DNA from: a virus
IMG/VR virus record: IMGVR_UViG_3300043392_000004
Location: 1-22,989 of that record
DNA length: 22,989 bases
Strand: one strand, 5' to 3'
Shown one piece after another: positions 7,542 to 13,655 of the stretch (its first letter is position 1; each line of letters starts with the position of its first letter). The notes below the pieces were generated by a model. That model made no database searches. It was not told where the DNA came from and saw nothing but the letters and a program-made list of their open reading frames with translations. Position numbers and translations under genes: made by a program.

Positions 7542-9557
7542 ATGGCTGATACAACAGGATACGCAGAAGCTAAGCAACGGTTTGAGAAAGCTAAAGATGC
7601 TTGGGAGAAAGCCCCTGCCACGCTTTCTAATCAAGAACGCCAAAAGCTCTTGAAGGAATACGGAGTAGCTCGCCGGGACACGGCAGAGCGCACTCCTATG
7701 GGTGCTTTGGGCGCCGGTATGCTTAGAACAGCAGGGGACGTAGTCACAGGAATTCCTGATCTTGCTATTGAAGCAGGTAACTGGGCGGCGCGTAAGATCG
7801 GAGGAGAAGGAGTTGGTCAACTGCCTACTCTTGGCGGTCTTTTTCGCCAAGCAACAGGTCAAGCTGAAGGACCTAAGGCTCCTGAGTTAGCTGACTATTA
7901 TAATGCTCCGGGATATGCTGCTGCTGCGTACAGTGTGAGTAGTTTAGCCAAAAAGGGATGGAAAGCTTTTAAAGACAGTCGCTTGACTAAGAAAGCAGAT
8001 GAGCTCCTTGGTGATTTAAACCCCACCGAGCGTAATATGTTCCAGCAATGGATGGTTAAAGGTCAAGGTTCTTCTTCACCTGAAGTTGCAGCAATGATTG
8101 AGAAGGTTAGACAGAACCCTAAGTATGCTGAGTTATTCACAGCTATGGAAGGTGCTGCTGCTAAGGAAGCTTTAAAAGGTATTCGTCCTACAGGTGGTTC
8201 ACAGACTGCTGAAGAAGCTGCTGCAGGTATTGCTCGCTCCGTCCAGAACAAACTGGATGGTGTTAAGAAGGCCCGTCAAGAAGCAGGTAATGATTCATTT
8301 GAGAAGGCTTTTAAGCTAGCTGGCGATGCTCCTTTCGTGAGTACTGATAATACACTAGCCACTATCAATAAACTCAAAGGTCAATACCCTGATAATGCAG
8401 GTGTTCAAGCTTACTTAGATAATTTAGCAAGTAAAATTCCTCCTCGAACTGATAGTATCACCAACACCGTAGTTCCTGAGAAACTCACAGTTCAACGCTT
8501 ACAGGGGTTCTTACATGAGTTTGGTAAGAAAGCTGAAGGCAGTGACTCAGTTGTTACAGGCTTAGGCTTGGATGATATGCGCCGTGTTAACTCTGCTTTG
8601 TTCAGCGGTCTGCGTACTGATTTATCAGATACGTTGAAGACAGCTACTAATCTGAATGAGAAGAAGGCTGTAGGTTCATTGATTCAAGCCCGTGAACAGT
8701 TCCGTAAGGCATCTGAGGAATATGATAATCTGATTGCTCAGGGTGTTCCTAAGTGGCTCCAGAGCAAGAGCATTAATGAAGTATCTTTAGAGGATTTAAC
8801 TAAAGCTTATAAAGATACTAATCCTTCTCAGCGGCAAGTGTTCCGCGATTGGGTAGGTGAAAATCGTGCTGAATCTTTGAAAGCTATCGATAAAGCTGTA
8901 TTTGATGACTTCCTCGCAGGCAGCTACAAGAAGCTACCAGACGGAACTATTGGGTATGATCTTGGTTCCATTGCTGATACGTGGAACACATTGAAAAAAA
9001 CCGATCCTAATAAGGCTGGCCAATTAGCTGATGCGTTGGGGATGAATGCCAATGAGTTTTCACGTAGGATGAAGGACGCTTCTGTCTTTACTCGAAAGAT
9101 TCAAGTTGGCGGTCTCAAAACTGAAGGTGTCCCTATTGCGGGGGATGCTTCAAGGGCTATTACTGCTGCTGTTGGTGCCTCGTCTGCTGGTTATCAAGGT
9201 GCTAAATTAGCTGACCTTGGCCTTGAAGCTGTTAATGAAATCTTCAAAAAGCGAGGGCTGACAGAAGAGCAACTAATGAAAGTCTTGCTGACGGGTGAAG
9301 GCAAACAATTCTTACAGAATGCCGCCATTTCTCCTCAAAGCGCTAAGACTCTTCAGTCTTTAATGACAGTGGAGAATGCTTCCTTACCGGGAACAGTACC
9401 TGCTCTATCTGCCGCTGCTGCTCCTGCTGCTGTGGTTGAGACGCCTTTAGCACCTACTGCTGATATTTTTGAGCTCCCTCCTGAATTTCAACCAGCGGTT
9501 GCGATGCCGGAACAGTCTTTTACTGACAACACCCAATGGGAATTACCACCGGAGTAA
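7542..9557 (+). CDS. Putative internal virion protein (third, largest of cluster)
   Basis: A 671-aa, helix-rich protein. The start is the ATG at 7542; an ATG four bases earlier stops after two codons. A hydrophobic/Ala stretch occurs near residue 120-140 (APGYAAAAYSVSSLAKKGW). Most of the body is charged helix. The C-terminus is Ala/Pro-rich and carries two ELPPE motifs, the second forming the final residues. By order it would correspond to T7 gp16, but I see no lytic transglycosylase or other cell-wall-degrading signature, and it is half the T7 length. A DNA-ejection role is inferred from position. No close family was recognised. Confidence 0.58.
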   Translation: MADTTGYAEAKQRFEKAKDAWEKAPATLSNQERQKLLKEYGVARRDTAERTPMGALGAGMLRTAGDVVTGIPDLAIEAGNWAARKIGGEGVGQLPTLGGLFRQATGQAEGPKAPELADYYNAPGYAAAAYSVSSLAKKGWKAFKDSRLTKKADELLGDLNPTERNMFQQWMVKGQGSSSPEVAAMIEKVRQNPKYAELFTAMEGAAAKEALKGIRPTGGSQTAEEAAAGIARSVQNKLDGVKKARQEAGNDSFEKAFKLAGDAPFVSTDNTLATINKLKGQYPDNAGVQAYLDNLASKIPPRTDSITNTVVPEKLTVQRLQGFLHEFGKKAEGSDSVVTGLGLDDMRRVNSALFSGLRTDLSDTLKTATNLNEKKAVGSLIQAREQFRKASEEYDNLIAQGVPKWLQSKSINEVSLEDLTKAYKDTNPSQRQVFRDWVGENRAESLKAIDKAVFDDFLAGSYKKLPDGTIGYDLGSIADTWNTLKKTDPNKAGQLADALGMNANEFSRRMKDASVFTRKIQVGGLKTEGVPIAGDASRAITAAVGASSAGYQGAKLADLGLEAVNEIFKKRGLTEEQLMKVLLTGEGKQFLQNAAISPQSAKTLQSLMTVENASLPGTVPALSAAAAPAAVVETPLAPTADIFELPPEFQPAVAMPEQSFTDNTQWELPPE

Positions 9558-9599
9558 ACTATGACATCTCATGCGGAACACGAAGTAAAGGGCATCTAA

Positions 9600-10040
9600 A
9601 TGTTAGCAGAACTTGCAGCCGCTAACGCTGCTTTTGCTGTTATTAAAGAAGCTATCCGTAACGGCGGGGACTTGATCTCCGCTGGTTCTAAGCTTGGGGA
9701 ATATTTCAACATAAAAAGTGATATATCCAAGAAGGCTGGTAGTAAAGGCAAAGCAAGCGAAGAATTCTGGGCCACAGAGAAACTTAGGAAACAGGAATAC
9801 GAACTCAAACAGATGATGGTCTATCAAGGTAGAGCAGGTCTGTGGGATGACTGGCTTAAGTTTCAGGCTAAACAACGTAAAGAACGTGCTGAAGAAGAGC
9901 GTAGACAATACCTCAAGAAGGAAAGACGTAAGGAACTCGCTATCGAGATCATTATGGGTACTTTAATTACCTTACTTGCTGCCTCCGGTATCGGTGTTGT
10001 CTTCCTCATCCTTTGGTATCTGTTACAAAAGGGACAATAA
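9600..10040 (+). CDS. Small C-terminally anchored membrane protein
   Basis: A 146-aa protein. The N-terminal half begins MLAELAAANAAFAVIKEAIRNGG; the middle is highly charged and probably coiled coil (about residues 60-115, many Lys/Arg/Glu); one strong membrane segment lies near the C-terminus (about residues 118-142, IIMGTLITLLAASGIGVVFLILWYLL). The start overlaps nothing; the previous 12-codon ORF ends one base before. Its site at the head of the lysis genes suggests a lysis or membrane-remodelling role (spanin-like or anti-holin-like), but no lipobox or Rz signature is visible, so the function is unassigned. Confidence 0.65.
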   Translation: MLAELAAANAAFAVIKEAIRNGGDLISAGSKLGEYFNIKSDISKKAGSKGKASEEFWATEKLRKQEYELKQMMVYQGRAGLWDDWLKFQAKQRKERAEEERRQYLKKERRKELAIEIIMGTLITLLAASGIGVVFLILWYLLQKGQ

Positions 10041-10042
10041 GA

Positions 10043-10339
10043 ATGATAAATAGTTATGTAGGCTTATCAGCCGATGAGATCGAAGTCCGTGTATGGGCTT
10101 TTGTTGTCAAGGCGATTACTTCTATGGTGTTCTTAATCGCTATGGGTGTCTTGTACGCCATTGCCTTTGAAGAGCAATCTGCAATACTGGCTCCTATTGA
10201 TGCTGTCTTTCTAGAGATCCTTAAAGCTATTGCTTTCATGGGTGTAGGTACCTTAGGCGGCATCTCTGGACGTAAAGCTGTATCCTCTTATGCTAAGAAA
10301 GTGAGTGAAGAAGATGCTTCCACTGATACCTCTGCTTGA
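10043..10339 (+). CDS. Small two-TM membrane protein, holin candidate
   Basis: A 98-aa protein starting at ATG 10043 just after the previous stop; a non-ATG start at 10013 would give an implausible extension overlapping the upstream gene. It has two predicted membrane spans (about residues 18-41, VVKAITSMVFLIAMGVLYAI, and 60-78, ILKAIAFMGVGTLGGISG) and an acidic tail (KVSEEDASTDTSA). Size, topology and place before a holin and endolysin make it a second holin or an antiholin candidate. The family was not recognised. Its 3' end overlaps the next gene by 26 bases. Confidence 0.65.
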   Translation: MINSYVGLSADEIEVRVWAFVVKAITSMVFLIAMGVLYAIAFEEQSAILAPIDAVFLEILKAIAFMGVGTLGGISGRKAVSSYAKKVSEEDASTDTSA

Positions 10340-10739
10340 GATAGGTTCTAAGATTCTTGATAGAGTTATGCCGGATCCTGCTGCTAAGGCTGCTGCACAG
10401 GCTGAGCTTGAGAAGTTAGCTCAGGATGGTGAACTGGCTAAGATGGCTAATGAGACTAAGCTGTTTGAGACTGAGCAGAATAACCTCACAGATCGTCTAA
10501 AGGCTGACATGGCCTCTGACAGCTGGCTGTCTAAGAACATTAGACCAATGACCCTTGTATTCATTCTGGTTGCTTATACAGTGTTTGCTATGATGTCCGC
10601 ATGGGACATTGAAGTGAACAACAACTACGTAGAGCTTCTGGGTCAATGGGGAATGCTGATTATGAGTTTCTACTTTGGTGGGCGTACCTTAGAGAAGATT
10701 ATGGATATGAAGAAAGGTAAAGATGACAAAACTCAGTGA
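10314..10739 (+). CDS. Holin, GTA_holin_3TM-like
   Basis: A 141-aa protein from ATG 10314; a GTG at 10305 would add three residues and cannot be excluded. The opening LPLIPLLEIGSKILDRVMPDP, the acidic AAQAELEKLAQDGEL helix, and the LKADMASDSWLSKNIRPMTL segment followed by a membrane span (VFILVAYTVFAMMSAW) are typical of holins first described in gene-transfer agents (PF11351-type). A second, weaker span follows (LLGQWGMLIMSFYFGG). Such proteins make holes in the inner membrane to release the endolysin, which is encoded next and overlaps it by 17 bases. The family assignment is confident by pattern. Confidence 0.82.
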   Translation: MLPLIPLLEIGSKILDRVMPDPAAKAAAQAELEKLAQDGELAKMANETKLFETEQNNLTDRLKADMASDSWLSKNIRPMTLVFILVAYTVFAMMSAWDIEVNNNYVELLGQWGMLIMSFYFGGRTLEKIMDMKKGKDDKTQ

Positions 10740-11181
10740 ACATTTTACACTAGAAGAAGCTACTCATTCTGATACAGCTATTCGTCAAGGCATTAACAAC
10801 CAGCCTGATGCTAAACAGCTTGAGAACATGAAGATTGCTGCTGAAGGCATGGAGAAAGTCCGTGCTGTCTTAGGCAAGCCTATCAGTGTCAACTCTTGGC
10901 TGCGTCTGCCTGAGGTTAACGTAGCTGTTGGCGGCTCTAAAGTATCCTCACACATGGATGGGTGGGCTATTGACTTTGTATCCAGCTATGGCAGTCCCTT
11001 AGCCGTATGCAAGGCTATTGAAGCTGCTGGTATCAAGTTTGATCAGATGATCCATGAGTATGGTCGTTGGACTCATATCTCCTTTGCCCCTGAGATGCGT
11101 GGTCAAAAGCTTACCATCTATCGTCCAGAGAACAAGTACAAACAAGGCTTGTTGTCTGAGGACGAGTATCATAAGGCTTGA
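10723..11181 (+). CDS. Endolysin, M15-family zinc peptidase
   Basis: A 152-aa cytoplasmic peptidoglycan peptidase. Zinc-site residues are visible: H77 and D84 in SSHMDGWAIDF, and H118 in WTHIS, with acid E112 nearby (IHEYGRW). The preceding NVAVGG segment is the usual M15_3 lead-in. The N-terminus (MTKLSEHFTLEEATHSDTA) is characteristic of phage M15 enzymes. There is no signal peptide or SAR segment, so export depends on the overlapping holin. The GAAAGG site lies before the ATG. It would cut peptide cross-links of host murein at the end of infection. Confidence 0.9.
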   Translation: MTKLSEHFTLEEATHSDTAIRQGINNQPDAKQLENMKIAAEGMEKVRAVLGKPISVNSWLRLPEVNVAVGGSKVSSHMDGWAIDFVSSYGSPLAVCKAIEAAGIKFDQMIHEYGRWTHISFAPEMRGQKLTIYRPENKYKQGLLSEDEYHKA

Positions 11182-11184
11182 GAT

Positions 11185-11409
11185 ATGTCCGAGGATATTA
11201 GTCATAGAGAGATCTACGAACGATTGTGTAAGGTAGAAGCTAAAGTAGACAAAGTAGCTACAGACACGGAAGGTATGGTAGCAGCCTTTAACGCTGCCTC
11301 CGGAGCCTTTACCGTCCTAGAGTGGCTAGCTAAAGTAGCTAAACCTATTATCTTTATTGGTAGTATTATTGCCGGTATCACTGCTCTGTGGCATAATCAC
11401 AAAGCATAA
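11185..11409 (+). CDS. XhlA-like small membrane protein
   Basis: A 74-aa protein with an N-terminal amphipathic/coiled-coil half (IYERLCKVEAKVDKVATDTE) and a single C-terminal membrane span (about residues 48-68, KPIIFIGSIIAGITALW), ending in a short basic tail. This order is typical of haemolysin XhlA-type holin accessories; a spanin-like function is less likely as no lipobox is present. It is the last gene of the left arm; only the terminator separates it from the convergent operon. Family match is by architecture only. Confidence 0.62.
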   Translation: MSEDISHREIYERLCKVEAKVDKVATDTEGMVAAFNAASGAFTVLEWLAKVAKPIIFIGSIIAGITALWHNHKA

Positions 11410-11415
11410 ACAAAT

Positions 11416-11453
11416 AAGGCCCGTTAGAGTTCATCGCTCTAACGGGCCTTTTT
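11416..11453. terminator. Bidirectional intrinsic terminator between convergent arms
   Basis: Perfect 14-bp inverted repeat (11416-11429 with 11437-11450) around a 7-base loop, with a GGCCCG-rich stem and five Ts on the + strand after the stem. The opposite strand gives a T-rich but weaker tail (TTATTTGTTT). It lies seven bases after the stop of the last left-arm gene and just past the stop of clpP, so it can end both transcripts. Confidence 0.93.
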
Positions 11454-11456
11454 CAT

Positions 11457-12083
11457 TTACTCTACAGTAACTTCCTTCACCTTCTTAGGCTTAGGCGGCT
11501 TGTTCAGCCCATTCAGATACTTGTATCGTCGAAGCATACGCTTTTGAGATTCCTCACTGTCGAACCAAAATTCCTTCCCGTTCTTCAGGTCATCCAATTC
11601 CTTGTCAGTCAAGAACCCCTTATAGGCCTGATCCAGTAACTTGTTGATCTGTCGTGTAGCAAAGTCAGTCTGACCCTTGACGTTAGGTACTGTACCAATA
11701 GAACCGTAGTGAGCAGTATGCAGCATCATCTCTGCGCTGTCCGCAATGTAGCATTCCTGCGCCATACAGGCCAACATAGAGGCTGCGCTGTATGCTGCTC
11801 CGATTACGGTCACTCCAACCTGACCACGACATCCTTTCATAGCTTCGATGATCTGCCAGATAGCATCTGTCCGTCCTCCTGAGCTATTCACCAACATATT
11901 CACGGAATCATTCTCACTACAAGTAGCCAAGCAGTGAATAACATCTCGATAGTTACTAGGAGCTAGGATGTCGTCGTCGATAAAAATGATGTGAGCATGG
12001 CTTTGCTGAGTAATCGTACGAATCAAACCCTTCTGGTCAGGCATCATCATCATGAATTCTTCAATGTTCTCATTTGCTTTCAT
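11457..12083 (-). CDS. clpP: ClpP-like serine protease
   Basis: A 208-aa member of the ClpP/crotonase fold. Visible are an oxyanion loop N67-S-S-G-G70, a catalytic-serine block G95-A-A-Y-S-A-A-S102-M, and the histidine in MLH122TAHYG. The third catalytic acid is not certain from the sequence. The length is close to bacterial ClpP, with a basic, Pro-rich end (PPKPKKVKEV). It lies last in the replication arm, away from capsid genes, so it is not obviously a prohead protease. It could pair with host ClpX/ClpA or act alone. Its ATG overlaps the HNH stop by four bases (ATGA), and its GAGGA ribosome site is inside the HNH gene. Confidence 0.83.
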   Translation of the reverse strand: MKANENIEEFMMMMPDQKGLIRTITQQSHAHIIFIDDDILAPSNYRDVIHCLATCSENDSVNMLVNSSGGRTDAIWQIIEAMKGCRGQVGVTVIGAAYSAASMLACMAQECYIADSAEMMLHTAHYGSIGTVPNVKGQTDFATRQINKLLDQAYKGFLTDKELDDLKNGKEFWFDSEESQKRMLRRYKYLNGLNKPPKPKKVKEVTVE

Positions 12084-12106
12084 TCGCCATCCTCATACTT
12101 AGTTTT
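12080..12106 (-). repeat. Second copy of the phoH 3' end, at the HNH C-terminus
   Basis: Nine codons including the stop match 12525-12551 at 22 of 27 positions. All five differences fall at third codon positions and only the last alters the residue (Glu for Asp). It encodes KTKYEDGE and contains the GAGGA ribosome site and overlapping ATGA start for clpP. Confidence 0.88.
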
Positions 12107-12535
12107 CATTTTATTTCCTTTAGAAATGTTATCAAAGGCAGTTAATACTTGCAGATTCCATGGAACATGAAGACCACATACATTGCTTCCTTGTAAAGGC
12201 ACAATATGATCTACATGATATTTGATTTCAAAAACTTCAGAAGCTGCTTGAGCAAGTTCATAAAATTCTTCAATCTTTTTAAAATCTTCAGCAGTTAACC
12301 AAGGCGGAGTAGCAGAAAGTTTAACTGCTCTACGTTTAGAGTTAATAGCATTACACAGGTGCTTGTTTTCTTTCTGCCAAACACTCATGTATTGTTTACG
12401 TTGCTCTTTCTTTTCTCGGGCATACTGTAAACGAGCTTCTCTATTCCTGTAGTAGTATTCTTTCTGCTTTCTCAGCCTTTCTTCTTTATTTTCTCTGTAG
12501 TATTGGCTACACCTTTGCGCATTATCAGTCGCCAT
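12080..12535 (-). CDS. HNH homing endonuclease between phoH and clpP
   Basis: A 151-aa protein. Start is the ATG at 12535 inside the end of phoH, giving an 11-base overlap; a longer frame to 12619 lies wholly within phoH and is unlikely. The N-terminal third has Tyr/Arg/Glu repeats of the YYxxNxE type (e.g. QYYRENKEERLRKQ), as in many mobile HNH enzymes. The nuclease core is H107-V-D109-H110-IVPLQG, then WNLQV (from W126) and a DN...GNK end. It ends KTKYEDGE, almost the same as the end of PhoH (KTKYEDGD), as marked by the paired repeats. The insertion kept clpP coupled to the operon. The cleavage target is unknown. Confidence 0.85.
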   Translation of the reverse strand: MATDNAQRCSQYYRENKEERLRKQKEYYYRNREARLQYAREKKEQRKQYMSVWQKENKHLCNAINSKRRAVKLSATPPWLTAEDFKKIEEFYELAQAASEVFEIKYHVDHIVPLQGSNVCGLHVPWNLQVLTAFDNISKGNKMKTKYEDGE

Positions 12536-12551
12536 CTTCGTATTTAGTCTT
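12525..12551 (-). repeat. First copy: authentic 3' end of phoH
   Basis: Encodes KTKYEDGD and the stop of PhoH. The internal GATGGCG supplies the HNH start codon. Paired with 12080-12106, the two copies flank the HNH body and look like an insertion-site duplication or co-conversion tract. Confidence 0.88.
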
Positions 12552-13271
12552 TGCGATAATGTAATTGCGTACCAACGAACTTCGTACGATGTCTTCAATA
12601 TGAAATTCAATACGTACAAACTCTTTCATCTTGGCAGCAATGTCAAAGAACTTAAGAATACCGCTCTTGTCATCCTTCTTCTTCAAGTCTGTCTGTCGGT
12701 AGTCCCCACAGAAGATGATCTTGGACTTGTCACCAACACGAGTAATGATGGTGTCCAGCTCCTCAAACGTCATATTCTGAGTTTCATCCACGACAATGAT
12801 ACTGTTAGAGAATGTTGTACCTCGAATGAACGAAGTAGACACAAACTCAATATGCCCTTGCTCCACCAGTCGATCCCAAGCATCCTTACGCTTGAACAGG
12901 TCACTACAGATCTGTCGATAAGGCTGGATATACACCTCCATCTTCTCATCTGCATCGCCGGGCAAGAAACCAATGTCACGACTCTGTACACTACTACGAA
13001 TCACAGTCACCTTGTTAAAGGGATTATTACGATCCATCGCTTCCTCCAAGGCCTTATACAGGGCAATGTAGGTCTTACCTGTACCTGCCACACCATGCAA
13101 AGCCATGAAGTAGTTAGAGGCTTGATAGGCCTCGAAGAAGTCCATCTGCTTCTCAGTCTTAGGCTTGATAACAGTCATATCATCTAGCTTCAACTTCAAA
13201 CTATTACTGATCTTCTCCCGAGGAGTCAACTCCTTAGCTGGAATTGCTCGGTTCATCTGTTTACTCGCCAT
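12525..13271 (-). CDS. phoH: PhoH-like P-loop ATPase
   Basis: A 248-aa protein of the PhoH family. Walker A is G60-VAGTGKT, Walker B is IIVVD162-E163-TQNM, and a sensor-like IIFCGDYRQTDL follows. The length matches the short phage PhoH proteins. Family members are helicase/nuclease-associated ATPases induced by phosphate limitation in bacteria and widespread in aquatic phages, but their role in infection is unsettled. The gene overlaps the upstream small gene by 11 bases (ATGGCGAGTAA) and its end is overlapped by the inserted HNH gene. Its last codons recur at the HNH end. Confidence 0.9.
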   Translation of the reverse strand: MASKQMNRAIPAKELTPREKISNSLKLKLDDMTVIKPKTEKQMDFFEAYQASNYFMALHGVAGTGKTYIALYKALEEAMDRNNPFNKVTVIRSSVQSRDIGFLPGDADEKMEVYIQPYRQICSDLFKRKDAWDRLVEQGHIEFVSTSFIRGTTFSNSIIVVDETQNMTFEELDTIITRVGDKSKIIFCGDYRQTDLKKKDDKSGILKFFDIAAKMKEFVRIEFHIEDIVRSSLVRNYIIAKTKYEDGD

Positions 13272-13470
13272 CTTGCTTCTTTCTTAGTTGATATTCATAC
13301 TCACTACGCGCTAACATCGCTTGATAGCTCTCCCCTGTTTCTTTGTGTACCATAGGACCATGAAAGCCGGGCTTATCATTCTTGAGTTCAAACATATCAA
13401 TGAACTTATTTCCAGCTTTCCGGTTCTCTTCGCAGATCTCACTTACTGTACGCATAGGCTTATTCGTCAT
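13261..13470 (-). CDS. 69-aa hypothetical protein before phoH
   Basis: Not recognised. The protein is charged and mostly helical (MTNKPMRTVSEICEENRK start, SEYEYQLRKKQDGE end), with a short PGFHGPMVHKETGE middle and a single Cys. No membrane segment is present. It overlaps both neighbours by exactly 11 bases, so it is translated as part of the glutaredoxin-phoH segment. The DGE end is set by the overlapping start of phoH (GATGGCGAG) and resembles the ends of PhoH and the HNH enzyme only in that respect. Confidence 0.72.
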   Translation of the reverse strand: MTNKPMRTVSEICEENRKAGNKFIDMFELKNDKPGFHGPMVHKETGESYQAMLARSEYEYQLRKKQDGE

Positions 13471-13645
13471 TCGAGAACACCAAATGAGGCATTTGACGCA
13501 CCTGTGGGAACTTCTCTAGAAACTCCTCACGGGTCATGTCCTTACCTACCATGATCTCTGTAAAGGACTCACCCTCTCGAGTGAGCCTTTGTTTCAGAGC
13601 CATACACGCAGGACAGTTCTCCTTGCTGTAGACTACAATCTTCAT
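13460..13645 (-). CDS. Glutaredoxin/NrdH-like redox protein
   Basis: A 61-aa thioredoxin-fold protein. The active site is C11-P-A-C14 after a beta strand (MKIVVYSKEN), and a cis-proline is likely at P53 (QMPHLV). It is shorter than most glutaredoxins (75-85 aa), lacking the last helix, as in several phage versions. Placed directly after nrdA in transcription order, it probably re-reduces the ribonucleotide reductase C-terminal cysteines. Specificity (glutathione or thioredoxin reductase) cannot be told from the sequence. Confidence 0.82.
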   Translation of the reverse strand: MKIVVYSKENCPACMALKQRLTREGESFTEIMVGKDMTREEFLEKFPQVRQMPHLVFSNDE

Positions 13646-13655
13646 TCAATCTCCT

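Noticed and set aside
9561-9599. 12-codon ORF (MTSHAEHEVKGI) ending one base before the 146-aa membrane-protein gene
   Set aside because: It has a GGAG before its ATG and could be a leader peptide, but it is too short to support without conservation.
12536-12619. Extended N-terminus of the phoH-clpP HNH protein
   Set aside because: These 28 residues come from inside phoH in another frame, and the ATG at 12535 gives the same 11-base overlap seen at other junctions.
12600-13187. 195-aa open frame on the + strand opposite phoH
   Set aside because: It is antisense to a gene with clear Walker motifs, has no domain pattern or ribosome site of note, and reads as low-complexity Leu/Thr/His typical of a shadow frame.
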